This document shows, one piece after another, positions 23,204-35,200 of a stretch of 64,000 bases of DNA (position 1 is the first letter of the stretch; every line of letters begins with the position of its first letter). The notes below the pieces were generated by a model. That model saw only the letters and a program-made list of their open reading frames with translations. It was not told where the DNA came from and did not search any database. Origin of the DNA: Lepidodermella squamata (lineage: Eukaryota; Gastrotricha); NCBI GenBank assembly GCA_047495785.1, contig JBLDXI010000056.1:558001-622000 (forward strand), read 5' to 3'. The position numbers were made by a program, and so were the translations under genes.

Positions 23204-24878
23204 CTCGTCTACATTGGTGGTGTTCAATGCCTGCCTGCCTACACGTCTACACTGCTTCCGCGTGTGCTCTTCTTCGCCGATCCAGCTGATTCATACTATT
23301 CACACAACTGTGCCCGTTGCTATTACATTTACGATAACTACAATATTACTACGTATAGAGAACGCCGTCTTTTATCTTGCGCCGTGTACATACGTGTCGT
23401 TGCTCTCTTTGCTTGCAAATGTCTGTGATTGATTTCTATAGCTTCTATAAACTATCTATACAATAGTGATTGGTTAACTAACTATTTAGTGACGGACTAC
23501 GTGATGCGTTGATTATTATTATTATTGCTATTATGAAACTCTGATGGTGAATTTGTACTATCTACGATATCTACGATCAATCGACGACGGGCTTCCTTCC
23601 TCGTTCAACCGACTTTTTGTACCAAATGCTCCTTATATGCGTTTTATCCCAACTCGGACAAAACAATGCGTGTGTCGAGTGCCGTCCGTCCGTCCGTCAT
23701 TTGCCTTCAGCCCATTCATTTCTTACAGTTGCAACTGATTTTGTAGTCGATTTTGTGTCGATTTGACACGTTTAAATGAAATCTATCTGAATGACACGCA
23801 GGTGACATATTATCTGAAGAAAGTGCAATTATTGGAACGTCCTTGACGTCATTGACAACCGTAGTCATATTATGATGTTTTGTTGTACCTACCCTATTCG
23901 GGAGATGTTCTTTCTTGTCTCGTGGCGAACTCGTGGTTTAAAGGGGCTTTTCTTCAATTTACCCGTGTGAATTAAGGAACTGTAGTTGTAATAATGGTCA
24001 AGTCCATCGCCGATGACATTGCACAATAATGGTTAAGAAATGCAGCCAAGCTGCTGCTGCTGCACGAACACACAACATCATTCAATTTGTATTCCGCCGG
24101 TTTTGCTCGAATGAACCAAATAATAATAATAATTGTACAAGTGATGATGATTCCAAAGACATTTTAATGAATATTTGTACCTAAGCGTGTACAGGTGGTA
24201 CGAGGTGCTATAGTTTCACTGTCATTCTGTGCAGCTCATTCTAGTACTGATAGATAGATAAATACGATACGATACGATATGTGATTGCTACAAGCATTGG
24301 ATTGTCCACCAATCAATCAGCTGAAAGAGTTGTCTATTTTTACAAATAATGATAACTGTCGCCGCCGCCACTGGTATGCATCAGCTATTGCTGTAATGTC
24401 GTTGAAAAGTTACTCCTGATATATTTGTAAATAGCCTCTTGGTCGTGTCATCGTACAGCAGAAATTCGAAAGCTTTCTATATATATTATTGTATCTATTG
24501 ATGATGATTTTTCGCAGCGATTGAACAATTGATTATAATTATTTCAGAGTTATTATTACAACTTATCATTATCAATGTTATAATGACGTGTGCATCGCAT
24601 TGCAATATGATGATGATGATATAATATAAATGCTGACTGAGTCTATTCTAGAAAAATGAAATGAAATGCGAATAAAAAATGGTGAACCATCGATGATTGA
24701 TCCAACTGGAAATAATTACATTCATCAATTATAGAATGTTGTTATAAATGTACTGTCGTGACGCTTGTGTTGTTGTTGTCGTCGCCATGTTGTGGTCTTC
24801 GCTGGACCTTCCTGCGATAACTACCCCTGCGATAATACCCCGACTATAGCAGCAACCTATACAAGAAATCCCCCATCC
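23204..24878 (+). other. DNAJC13 3' UTR and intergenic spacer
   Basis: This AT-rich stretch holds simple-sequence tracts (ATT repeats near 23,515, TGATGA and ACGATACGATACGAT near 24,265) but no supported ORF. The first AATAAA after the DNAJC13 stop is at 24,671-24,676, so its 3' UTR may be about 1.5 kb. About 200 bp then remain for the promoter of the next gene. An upstream Cys-rich in-frame extension of that gene (from 24,765) looks non-coding. Confidence 0.55.
24671..24676 (+). terminator. Candidate polyadenylation signal of DNAJC13
   Basis: This is the only AATAAA seen between the DNAJC13 stop and the next start codon. It is followed by an A-rich run. Its distance from the stop (about 1.47 kb) makes assignment uncertain. 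Confidence 0.4.
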
Positions 24879-26762
24879 ATGAAAGACTACTTCAAGATAT
24901 TGAACGTGCATCGGTCAGCATCGTCGGGCGACGTCAAAAAGGCTTACCATGCTTTAGGTAAGTCATACGTCATACGATAGATAGGCTGTTCATCGTTCAT
25001 GTTATATTGTTGTATGGTTTTGCAGCTAAACAACTGCACCCGGACAAGAACAAGGCGCCCGATGCAGCGGCTCAATTTCAGGTTAGCTACATGCTACCAT
25101 ATATGTAAATATCGAATGAACGCGCATTCGCACTGCGCGATTTATGTACTGTTATGTACTATTTTCAACTGATCCACCTGATTTGTACAATTGAGAAGTC
25201 GATGCAATACAAGTAATTAAAGATGACGAAAGCTGAAAGCTGGAAGATGTGCTGATATCACATTTTAATTGATGCATGTCTGATGTATTTCAGGCGCTGC
25301 AGGAGGCGTGGGAGAACCTGAAGAATGACTCGGACCGAGACATGTACCGCCGGCGCCTCGAGAACCTCGAACGTGTCGAGAAAAACGACGGGCCAAAGCC
25401 AAGTGCTCAAACAAGTAGCAGCAGCAGCAGCTCGACGAACAACAACAACGCCAGCAGTAAACCAGCAGCAGCAGCGAGTAGCAGCAGTAGCAATGCTGGG
25501 GCGAGCGGTTTCAGCTACCACCATCCCAAGTTTGACCTGATATATATATATATGCATTCACGTGACTTTTACGAACATTGAATCATGACAGGTTCACGTT
25601 CATGAAGGACGAATCGCCGCCAGCTGGTGCAGGCTACACTTGGCGGCCCAAGTCGGGAGCAGCAGCAGCAGGAGCCGGCAACTCGCGCACGTCCTTCGAC
25701 GATAGCGCCGCCTCCAACAATAAGTCGAGCAGCAACAGCAGCAAAACCAACCAGAATGGCAGCACCAGTAAGAGTAAAGCGAGCGCGGCGACAGGCGACA
25801 GAGCGAAGAACCGCTCGCAGTCGTACTTTGCGTCGCGCGACTTCTTCGCCAAGGCGTTCTCCGCCGCCTTCGCCTCGGGCCTCAACGACGAATTCGACCG
25901 CGTACGTTTGTTTCACCGCCTAGTATAAGTGCTTGCATTGTATCACTTTTGCGATTCAATTCAGGTGTTCGACGAGCTGTTCGGCGGCGGCGGCAGCGCA
26001 GACGCTGACCCGTTTTCGGCGACGTGGGCGCCGTCGTCTCGCCGCAAGCCATCATCGGCTGCGAAGGGCAGCAGGACCAGCCGGCCCGCCGCCGCCTTCA
26101 AAGTCGACTTCGACTTGGACGATGACGACAATGAGAACCATGCGGGCGGGGCTGCTTCGGATGACGAGTCGACGCGCCGTACCAGCAACACCACGTCGTT
26201 CTTCTTCTCGTCGTCGCCAGCCGGCCGTGCTAACGTGCGATTCAAACTCGGCAAAGACGACGCCGAAGATGACGATGACGACGACGACGATGCGTTGCCG
26301 ACGCACCCGCGTTTCGGCCGGCCGCACGGCAAGTTCGGCGAACGCAGCCGCAAAAATGAAGAAGGCTTCATATCGTTCGACGATCAGAATCCGAGCCTGC
26401 TGCTGAAATGCCGCTTCTGCGCCGGCAAGGTTCCGGCCGACCGCTTCGAGCAGCACGAGAAGGCGTGCAACGGCGTCCCACCCGCCGCAGCAGCAGCCAG
26501 GGCCAGCGCGCATCGGCCTGCCGTCCGCAGCGCCTCGGTCAAGCAGCGCCAACACGCGCATCCGACGCAGCAGTTTCACGGCAAAGCGACGGCGGCGGCA
26601 GGGGCAGACACCAGGCGCCGGTCGATGGGCGGCGGATCGTCGTCGCCGCCCCTCGTCAACAACACCAGCGGCAGCGCCAGTGGCAGTGGCAGTGGCATTG
26701 GTGACCCGCAATCGCAGCCGGCTCCTCGTCCGCGCTGGAATACGCAACACCGCTTCCCGTAG
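24879..26762 (+). CDS. DnaJ-domain protein with C-terminal C2HC zinc finger, 5 exons, 492 aa
   Basis: Exons: 24879-24957, 25026-25081, 25294-25529, 25592-25901, 25965-26762 (1,479 nt, phases consistent). The N-terminal J domain starts at MKDYFKILNVHRSAS and has HPD at 31-33 (AKQLHPDKNK), which would stimulate an Hsp70 ATPase. No G/F-rich region, DnaJ-type CxxCxGxG fingers or membrane helix is seen. A long low-complexity linker of Ser/Asn/Ala follows. It is broken by conserved-looking islands FTFMKDE, YFASRDFFAKAFS.AFASGLNDEFDRVFDELF, and an Asp run. Near the C-terminus a C-x2-C-x11-H-x3-C finger (Cys376, Cys379, His391, Cys395) follows FISFDDQNPSLLLKC. I do not recognise an orthologue, and this domain pair is uncommon. 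The start is placed at the J-domain Met. It follows DNAJC13 in the same orientation. Confidence 0.88.
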
Positions 26763-27105
26763 CCCGTGTGACATATCTCACGGGATTTGCTGCTCTTCGC
26801 TCCAGTTGTTGTTTCGTTTACTTGATTACAATTAGTCACTAGCGTTACATATTGCATACATTTTATTCATCTGGAGGTCAAGCTGACTTTTTATTAATTG
26901 TGATAACTGTAGCCCTGTGCCTGCTTCTACAGAGATTTCGTATTTTTATGATTAAATCTCCAATTAACTCATTGTAATTATTTTTTTGACAATGTTTTTA
27001 AATTTAAATCTCAATTTTCATGTTGATCTCGACTACAGTCGATTTTCAGTCGACGCATTTTTAGCGAATTCATAACTCGACGCCCGGCCATTTCATTTTA
27101 CAATC

Positions 27106-27111
27106 AATAAA
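27106..27111 (+). terminator. Polyadenylation signal of the DnaJ/C2HC gene
   Basis: AATAAA lies 343 nt after the stop and is followed by a G/T-containing stretch (GTGACGACCGAGTGAACGTG). Confidence 0.6.
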
Positions 27112-27671
27112 AGTGACGACCGAGTGAACGTGTTGCTTTTCTACGACTATGATATTTCTTGATAGTATTCTTGACAGTTGATACAACAGACCATCAAGGG
27201 TGAAATATTATCAGTGAGTGGCCATTGATTACAGCTGGAATGTGCCACATGACAGATCGCCGACTGATGGATTGATTGCCTTGAGCGCAGCATGCTTGCC
27301 GATCGGCAGAGGAGCAAATCAAGCGCGCCTTGATTATAACAAATCGGATTGATAAAACTTCGTTTAAAACAAAACGATTCGAGGTAAATCGCTGGGATTG
27401 AGAAATGCACATTAAACAGGTTCAGAAGACCCCGTAATTCTGATATTTGAACAACGAAGTAATCGGTCGAAAAAAGAAAGCCTTACCCGTGAGGGGCAGG
27501 CGATCGGCTTCAGTGGCCGACAGATCGGTCGCGAACAACCTGCTTTTACCCAAAAGTTCAGTTATCGATAGGTACTATTACACACTAATTGCCATTCATC
27601 CCGATCTCTGGCCGTTATTTCTGCTAATTCTAGATCCGCAATTTTGTAAATTTCAGTGCGTCGCATCAACA
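27112..27671. other. Intergenic spacer, no gene seen
   Basis: Several weakly open frames occur here, but none has a recognisable domain or splice partner. Short imperfect inverted pieces (CGATCGGC / GCCGATCGG near 27,298 and 27,500) are present. The 3' edge grades into the degenerate retroelement. Confidence 0.5.
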
Positions 27672-28274
27672 AGGTCGACTTACGAGGTCTACCACGTTTG
27701 ACTGTCTCATTTGTTTTCTAATACGTTTCACATAAATTTCGAACAAGCGAATTTTAAGAAGACTCATTTTCAAGCTCTCCGTCCATCGGGTTGGTGGTTT
27801 ACCGCGAGGCAAACACCAACTCGGGTCGACCGCTTTCCAACAACCGCTTTCGGTCCGAACTAGGTATGTGACCGAAATAATTCAAACGATGTTTTTCGAT
27901 TATTTTGCTCAATTGCAAAACGTCACAGATCAATCTAATATCGATGGTATGTATATAAACTGTTCTGAAAAATCCCTTAATGGTTATAAGGCAGCGCATA
28001 AAGGTAACATTAAATCTTTGTTCTTGGGCAGTGGTTAGGTTCCAGGTTTCACAGGCGTAGGTGATGGTAGGAATCACCACACATTTCAAACTTTTCAATT
28101 TAGTGGCTAGGCTTATATGTTTTCTGTTAATACACATTAACTTGTTAAAAGCACCAAAAAAGCTGCCGGCTTTCGCTAGGCGAGCTTTGATTTCCTCGTC
28201 CATTTTTCCATCTGATGTGATGATACGAGCTAAATATTTAAAAGATGTAACTTTCTCCAATAATTTTCCATCTA

Positions 28275-29128
28275 CACAGTAAAAAAAAACTCGGTTCTCA
28301 CCCAGTTGGAAAAACGGAAATTACCGTGCAGCGTTTACGGAACCCGGTAAAAACCAGATGACAACCGAGTTTTGCTACTTTTCGCAGTTACCGACCTAGC
28401 ACAACCCAGTAAGAACCATGCATCTACGAAATATCGGTTATGAACCTGGTTTGTACCGACTTTGTACCGATACTTTGCCGCATTTTAACAGAAAATATGT
28501 CTAAGTCCCTATTTCCATTGGATCGCATGTTGAATTGCACTCCCCCTCGAAAATTGGGTAGGGTATGCAGTGAGCAAAGCGCAAGCGCTAATTGGGACAA
28601 ATTGGAAACATTCATGAAAAACTTAAGAGTCGCTATTAAGGTCATGTGTAGAAGTAGGAGCCGTGGTCTAGTGGTAACGCGCGCGCTGTATGATGCCAAG
28701 GTCCCAAGTTCGAGCCTCGCTGATGACGAAAGTTAACTTATCATTTAATTTGTTTAATATTCTCTCAAATATTGTTTCTAATCGATATTAGGCGTAATCT
28801 GGGTTACAGATGCCAATATCGATTAGAAAAATCGATTTTTTATTGTTATCGATGATTTTTAATAATCGGGATGCCGATACTAAGTAAATACCGAGCTCAC
28901 AGCTATATCGATAAATACCCATCCGAAAGCTGAATGGGTTATTACCGTGTTTTTCGAAGCTCGGTTAGTTCCAGCCCGGTTTTAATCGTGTTCGATGGAA
29001 CCCGGTAAAACTCCAAAACCCGGTAATGACTGTATGTGCACAAGGTTTTTCCCTTTTTGATTAACATGTAAACTGGTTATTACTGGGTAGCTTATTTGGC
29101 ACGGTAAGCACCGAGTTTTTTTACTGTG
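28275..29128. mobile_element. 854-bp non-autonomous TIR element with TA target duplication
   Basis: The ends are inverted repeats: CACAGTAAAAAAAAACTCGG on the left, and the right end read inward gives CACAGTAAAAAAACTCGGT. They are flanked by TA (28,273-28,274 and 29,129-29,130). Removing the element and one TA lets the interrupted RT reading frame resume, which fixes the borders. Both subterminal zones carry repeated ACCCGGTAA/ACCCAGTAA/ACCGAGTT-type words. The TA duplication suits Tc1/mariner-like or similar transposases, but there is no transposase here. A tRNA-like segment lies inside. Confidence 0.8.
28657..28727 (+). repeat. tRNA-like (SINE-head) sequence inside the TIR element
   Basis: The segment has a tRNA-like D-arm/box A, TGGTCTAGTGG (28,664-28,674), and a T-arm/box B, GTTCGAGCC (28,708-28,716), at tRNA-like spacing. 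The 5' GGAGCCG has no matching 3' acceptor strand and the anticodon stem is poor, so it is not a functional tRNA gene. It is best read as a tRNA-derived SINE head or internal pol III promoter. Confidence 0.5.
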
Positions 29129-30481
29129 TAGTTCCGGTTAATCATTCTTATTCTCCCCGACCACCATTTGCTAACGCTAATTTTCAAACCAAGCTGCTGG
29201 CAGGCCATATTGATCACATCAAGCAATGTTTACTTTTTCCTAATGGGTCATGCCGGTTAAGGTTCCGTCATCACCAAATGCTATCAGGTTCAAAATCTAA
29301 TTACCAGAGACGGGGATGCCACCCGGGGTGTCCCTCAATTTTCAATGGCCACGCATAGCCTGCCAACGCGTTTGCGATTGCTGCCACTAACGAATGAAGC
29401 GCGAAAATGCCCGAATCGGCTGGTTTGGGCACGATGCCGATTCGTGGCGATGCGTACAAGGGTGAATATAGCGATTCCAGCATTCTTTGGCTGGCAGCGG
29501 AATACCGGTCAGCTGCAATGGCCGCGAATAGCCTGCCAACGCGTTTGCGCTTGCTGCCGCTACCGAATGAAGCGCGAATATGCCCGATTCGGCTGGTTTG
29601 GGCACGATGCCGATTCGTAGCGATGCGTACAAGGGTGAATACAGCGATTCCAGCCTTCTTTGGCTGGCAGCGGAATACCGGTCAGCTGCAATGGCCGCGA
29701 ATAGCCTGCCAACGCGTTTGCGCTTGCTGCCGCTACCGAATGAAGCGCGAATATGCCCGATTCGGCTGGTTTGGGCACGATGCCGATTCGTGGCGATGCG
29801 TACAAGGGTGAATACAGCGATTCCATCCTTCTTTGGCTGGCAGCGGAATACCGGTCAGCTGCAATGGCCGCGAATAGCCTGCCAACGCGTTTGCGCTTGC
29901 TGCCACTACCGAATGAAGCGCGAAAATGCCCGAATCGGCTGGTTTGGGCACGATGCCGATTCGTGACGATGCGTACAAGGGTGTTTACAGCGATTCCAGC
30001 CTTCTATGGCTGGCAGCGGAATACCGGTCAGCTGCAATGGCCGCGAATAGCCTGCCAAAGCGTTTGCGCTTGCTGCCACTAACGAATGAAGCGGGAATAA
30101 TCCCGAATCGGCTGGTTTGGGCACGATGCCGATTCGTGGCGATGCGTACAAGGGTGAATACAGCGATTCCAACCTTCTTTGGCTGGCAGCGGAATACCGG
30201 TCAGCTGCAATGGCCGCGAATAGCCTGCCAACGCGTTTGCGCTTGCTGCCACTACCGAATGAAGCGCGAATATGCCCGATTCGGCTGGTTTGGGCACGAT
30301 GCCGATTCGTGGCGATGCGTACAAGGGTGAATACAGCGATTCCAACCTTCTTTGGCTGGCAGCGGAATACCGGTCAGCTGCAATGGCCGCGAATAGCCTG
30401 CCAACGCGTTTGCGCTTGCTGCCACTACCGAATGAAGCGCGAAAATGCCCGAATCGGCTGGTTTGGGCACGATGCCGATTC

Positions 30482-32211
30482 GTGGCGATGCGTACAAGGG
30501 TGTTTACAGCGATTCCAGCATTCTTTGGCTGGCAGCGGAATACCGGTCAGCTGCAATGGCCGCGAATAGCCTGCCAACGCGTTTGCGCTTGCTGCCGCTA
30601 ACGAATGAAGCGCGAAAATGCCCGAATCGGCTGGTTTAGGCACGATGCCGATTCGTGGCGATGCGTACAAGGGTGAATACAGCGATTCCATCCTTCTTTG
30701 GCTGGCAGCGGAATACCGGTCAGCTGCAATGGCCGCGAATAGCCTGCCAACGCGTTTGCGCTTGCTGCCACTACCGAATGAAGCGCGAATATGCCCGATT
30801 CGGCTGGTTTGGGCACGATGCCGATTCGTTGCGATGCGTACAAGGGTGAATACAGCGATTCCAGCATTCTTTGGCCGGCAGCGGAATACCGGTCAGCTGC
30901 AATGGCCGCGAATAGCCTGCCAACGCGTTTGCGCTTGCTGCCGCTAACGAATGAAGCGCGAAAATGCCCGAATCGGCTGGTTTAGGCACGATGCCGATTC
31001 GTGGCGATGCGTACAAGGGTGAATACAGCGATTCCATCCTTCTTTGGCTGGCAGCGGAATACCGGTCAGCTGCAATGGCCGCGAATAGCCTGCCAAAGCG
31101 TTTGCGCTTGCTGCCACTAACGAATGAAGCGGGAATAATCCCGAATCGGCTGGTTTGGGCACGATGCCGATTCGTGGCGATGCGTACAAGGGTGAATACA
31201 GCGATTCCAACCTTCTTTGGCTGGCAGCGGAATACCGGTCAGCTGCAATGGCCGCGAATAGCCTGCCAACGCGTTTGCGCTTGCTGCCACTACCGAATGA
31301 AGCGCGAATATGCCCGATTCGGCTGGTTTGGGCACGATGCCGATTCGTGGCGATGCGTACAAGGGTGTTTACAGCGATTCCAGCATTCTTTGGCTGGCAG
31401 CGGAATACCGGTCAGCTGCAATGGCCGCGAATAGCCTGCCAACGCGTTTGCGCTTGCTGCCGCTAACGAATGAAGCGCGAAAATGCCCGAATCGGCTGGT
31501 TTAGGCACGATGCCGATTCGTGGCGATGCGTACAAGGGTGAATACAGCGATTCCATCCTTCTTCGGCTGGCAGCGGAATACCGGTCAGCTGCAATGGCCG
31601 CGAATAGCCTGCCAACGCGTTTGCGCTTGCTGCCACTACCGAATGAAGCGCGAATATGCCCGATTCGGCTGGTTTGGGCACGATGCCGATTCGTTGCGAT
31701 GCGTACAAGGGTGAATACAGCGATTCCAGCATTCTTTGGCCGGCAGCGGAATACCGGTCAGCTGCAATGGCCGCGAATAGCCTGCCAACGCGTTTGCGCT
31801 TGCTGCCGCTAACGAATGAAGCGCGAAAATGCCCGAATCGGCTGGTTTAGGCACGATGCCGATTCGTGGCGATGCGTACAAGGGTGAATACAGCGATTCC
31901 ATCCTTCTTTGGCTGGCAGCGGAATACCGGTCAGCTGCAATGGCCGCGAATAGCCTGCCAAAGCGTTTGCGCTTGCTGCCACTAACGAATGAAGCGGGAA
32001 TAATCCCGAATCGGCTGGTTTGGGCACGATGCCGATTCGTGGCGATGCGTACAAGGGTGAATACAGCGATTCCAACCTTCTGTGGCTGGCAGCGGAATAC
32101 CGGTCAGCTGCAATGGCCGCGAATAGCCTGCCAACGCGTTTGCGCTTGCTGCCACTACCGAATGAAGCGCGAATATGCCCGATTCGGCTGGTTTGGGCAC
32201 GATGCCGATTC
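30482..32211. repeat. Higher-order repeat of 5 monomers (865 bp), two copies
   Basis: Rare variants recur exactly 865 bp apart. These include GGGTGTTTACAGC (30,499 and 31,364), GATTCGTTGCGATG (30,825 and 31,690), the TTGGCCGGCAG change, and paired GGTTTAGGCACG changes. This indicates duplication of a five-monomer block. The outer limits are approximate. A partial echo (the GTTGCG monomer followed by two others) reappears ten monomers later, near 33,420. Confidence 0.8.
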
Positions 32212-35200
32212 GTAGCGATGCGTACAAGGGTGAATACAGCGATTCCAGCCTTCTTTGGCTGGCAGCGGAATACCGGTCAGCTGCAATGGCCGCGAATAGC
32301 CTGCCAACGCGTTTGCGCTTGCTGCCACTACCAAATGAAGCGCGAATATGCCCGATTCGGCTGGTTTGGGCACGATGCCGATTCGTAGCGATGCGTACAA
32401 GGGTGAATACAGCGATTCCAGCCTTCTGTGGCTGGCAGCGGAATACCGGTCAGCTGCAATGGCCGCGAATAGCCTGCCAACGCGTTTGCGCTTGCTGCCA
32501 CTACCGAATGAAGCGCGAATATGCCCGATTCGGCTGGTTTGGGCACGATGCCGATTCGTAGCGATGCGTACAAGGGTGAATACAGCGATTCCAACCTTCT
32601 TTGGCTGGCAGCGGAATACCGGTCAGCTGCAATGGCCGCGAATAGCCTGCCAAAGCGTTTGCGCTTGCTGCCACTAACGAATGAAGCGGGAATAATCCCG
32701 AATCGGCTGGTTTGGGCACGATGCCGATTCGTGGCGATGCGTACAAGGGTGAATACAGCGATTCCAGCCTTCTGTGGCTGGCAGCGGAATACCGGTCAGC
32801 TGCAATGGCCGCGAATAGCCTGCCAACGCGTTTGCGCTTGCTGCCACTACCGAATGAAGCGCGAATATGCCCGATTCGGCTGGTTTGGGCACGATGCCGA
32901 TTCGTAGCGATGCGTACAAGGGTGAATACAGCGATTCCAACCTTCTTTGGCTGGCAGCGGAATACCGGTCAGCTGCAATGGCCGCGAATAGCCTGCCAAA
33001 GCGTTTGCGCTTGCTGCCACTAACGAATGAAGCGGGAATAATCCCGAATCGGCTGGTTTGGGCACGATGCCGATTCGTGGCGATGCGTACAAGGGTGAAT
33101 ACAGCGATTCCAACCTTCTTTGGCTGGCAGCGGAATACCGGTCAGCTGCAATGGCCGCGAATAGCCTGCCAACGCGTTTGCGCTTGCTGCCACTACCGAA
33201 TGAAGCGCGAATATGCCCGATTCGGCTGGTTTGGGCACGATGCCGATTCGTAGCGATGCGTACAAGGGTGAATACAGCGATTCCAGCATTCTTTGGCTGG
33301 CAGCGGAATACCGGTCAGCTGCAATGGCCGCGAATAGCCTGCCAACGCGTTTGCGCTTGCTGCCACTACCGAATGAAGCGCGAATATGCCCGATTCGGCT
33401 GGTTTGGGCACGATGCCGATTCGTTGCGATGCGTACAAGGGTGAATACAGCGATTCCAGCATTCTTTGGCCGGCAGCGGAATACCGGTCAGCTGCAATGG
33501 CCGCGAATAGCCTGCCAACGCGTTTGCGCTTGCTGCCGCTAACGAATGAAGCGCGAAAATGCCCGAATCGGCTGGTTTAGGCACGATGCCGATTCGTGGC
33601 GATGCGTACAAGGGTGAATACAGCGATTCCATCCTTCTTTGGCTGGCAGCGGAATACCGGTCAGCTGCAATGGCCGCGAATAGCCTGCCAAAGCGTTTGC
33701 GCTTGCTGCCACTAACGAATGAAGCGGGAATAATCCCGAATCGGCTGGTTTGGGCACGATGCCGATTCGTGGCGATGCGTACAAGGGTGAATACAGCGAT
33801 TCCAACCTTCTTTGGCTGGCAGCGGAATACCGGTCAGCTGCAATGGCCGCGAATAGCCTGCCAACGCGTTTGCGCTTGCTGCCACTACCGAATGAAGCGC
33901 GAATATGCCCGATTCGGCTGGTTTGGGCACGATGCCGATTCGTAGCGATGCGTACAAGGGTGAATACAGCGATTCCAGCATTCTTTGGCTGGCAGCGGAA
34001 TACCGGTCAGCTGCAATGGCCGCGAATAGCCTGCCAAAGCGTTTGCGCTTGCTGCCACTAACGAATGAAGCGGGAATAATCCCGAATCGGCTGGTTTGGG
34101 CACGATGCCGATTCGTGGCGATGCGTACAAGGGTGAATACAGCGATTCCAACCTTCTTTGGCTGGCAGCGGAATACCGGTCAGCTGCAATGGCCGCGAAT
34201 AGCCTGCCAACGCGTTTGCGCTTGCTGCCACTACCGAATGAAGCGCGAATATGCCCGATTCGGCTGGTTTGGGCACGATGCCGATTCGTAGCGATGCGTA
34301 CAAGGGTGAATACAGCGATTCCAGCATTCTTTGGCTGGCAGCGGAATACCGGTCAGCTGCAATGGCCGCGAATAGCCTGCCAACGCGTTTGCGCTTGCTG
34401 CCACTACCGAATGAAGCGCGAATATGCCCGATTCGGCTGGTTTGGGCACGATGCCGATTCGTAGCGATGCGTACAAGGGTGAATACAGCGATTCCAGCCT
34501 TCTGTGGCTGGCAGCGGAATACCGGTCAGCTGCAATGGCCGCGAATAGCCTGCCAACGCGTTTGCGCTTGCTGCCACTACCGAATGAAGCGCGAATATGC
34601 CCGATTCGGCTGGTTTGGGCACGATGCCGATTCGTAGCGATGCGTACAAGGGTGAATACAGCGATTCCAACCTTCTTTGGCTGGCAGCGGAATACCGGTC
34701 AGCTGCAATGGCCGCGAATAGCCTGCCAAAGCGTTTGCGCTTGCTGCCACTAACGAATGAAGCGGGAATAATCCCGAATCGGCTGGTTTGGGCACGATGC
34801 CGATTCGTGGCGATGCGTACAAGGGTGAATACAGCGATTCCAACCTTCTTTGGCTGGCAGCGGAATACCGGTCAGCTGCAATGGCCGCGAATAGCCTGCC
34901 AACGCGTTTGCGCTTGCTGCCACTACCGAATGAAGCGCGAATATGCCCGATTCGGCTGGTTTGGGTACGATGCCGATTCGTAGCGATGCGTACAAGGGTG
35001 AATACAGCGATTCCAGCATTCTTTGGCTGGCAGCGGAATCCCGGTCAGCTGCAATGGCCGCGAATAGCCTGCCAAAGCGTTTGCGCTTGCTGCCACTAAC
35101 GAATGAAGCGGGAATAATCCCGAATCGGCTGGTTTGGGCACGATGCCGATTCGTGGCGATGCGTACAAGGGTGAATACAGCGATTCCAACCTTCTTTGGC

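Larger units (their letters stand above)
27672..29295 (-). pseudogene. Degenerate non-LTR reverse transcriptase, split by a TIR element
   Basis: Read on the minus strand. Near 29,270 a fragment NLIAFGDDGTL aligns with the RT catalytic F/Y-x-DD motif, but the first residue of the pair region is altered and a stop follows after 8 residues. In another frame MACQQLGLKISVSKW matches the helix after that motif. After the insertion at 28,275-29,128, the frame resumes as DGKLLEKVTSFKYLARIITSDG, EIKARLAKA, CVVIPTITYACETWNLT and LNYFGHI. These are the classic post-palm and C-terminal motifs of RTE/CR1/BovB-like proteins. A frameshift near 27,803 separates the tail GKPPTRWTESLK. At least one stop and two frameshifts make it non-functional. 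The satellite array starts about 50 bp beyond its truncated 5' side. Confidence 0.8.

Noticed and set aside
24765-24878. N-terminal extension of the DnaJ/C2HC protein from an upstream ATG
   Set aside because: The added residues (MCCCCRRH...) are unlike any J-protein N-terminus, while the downstream Met sits exactly at the J-domain start.
28657-28727. Functional tRNA gene
   Set aside because: Box A and box B are good, but the acceptor stem does not pair and the anticodon stem is poor.
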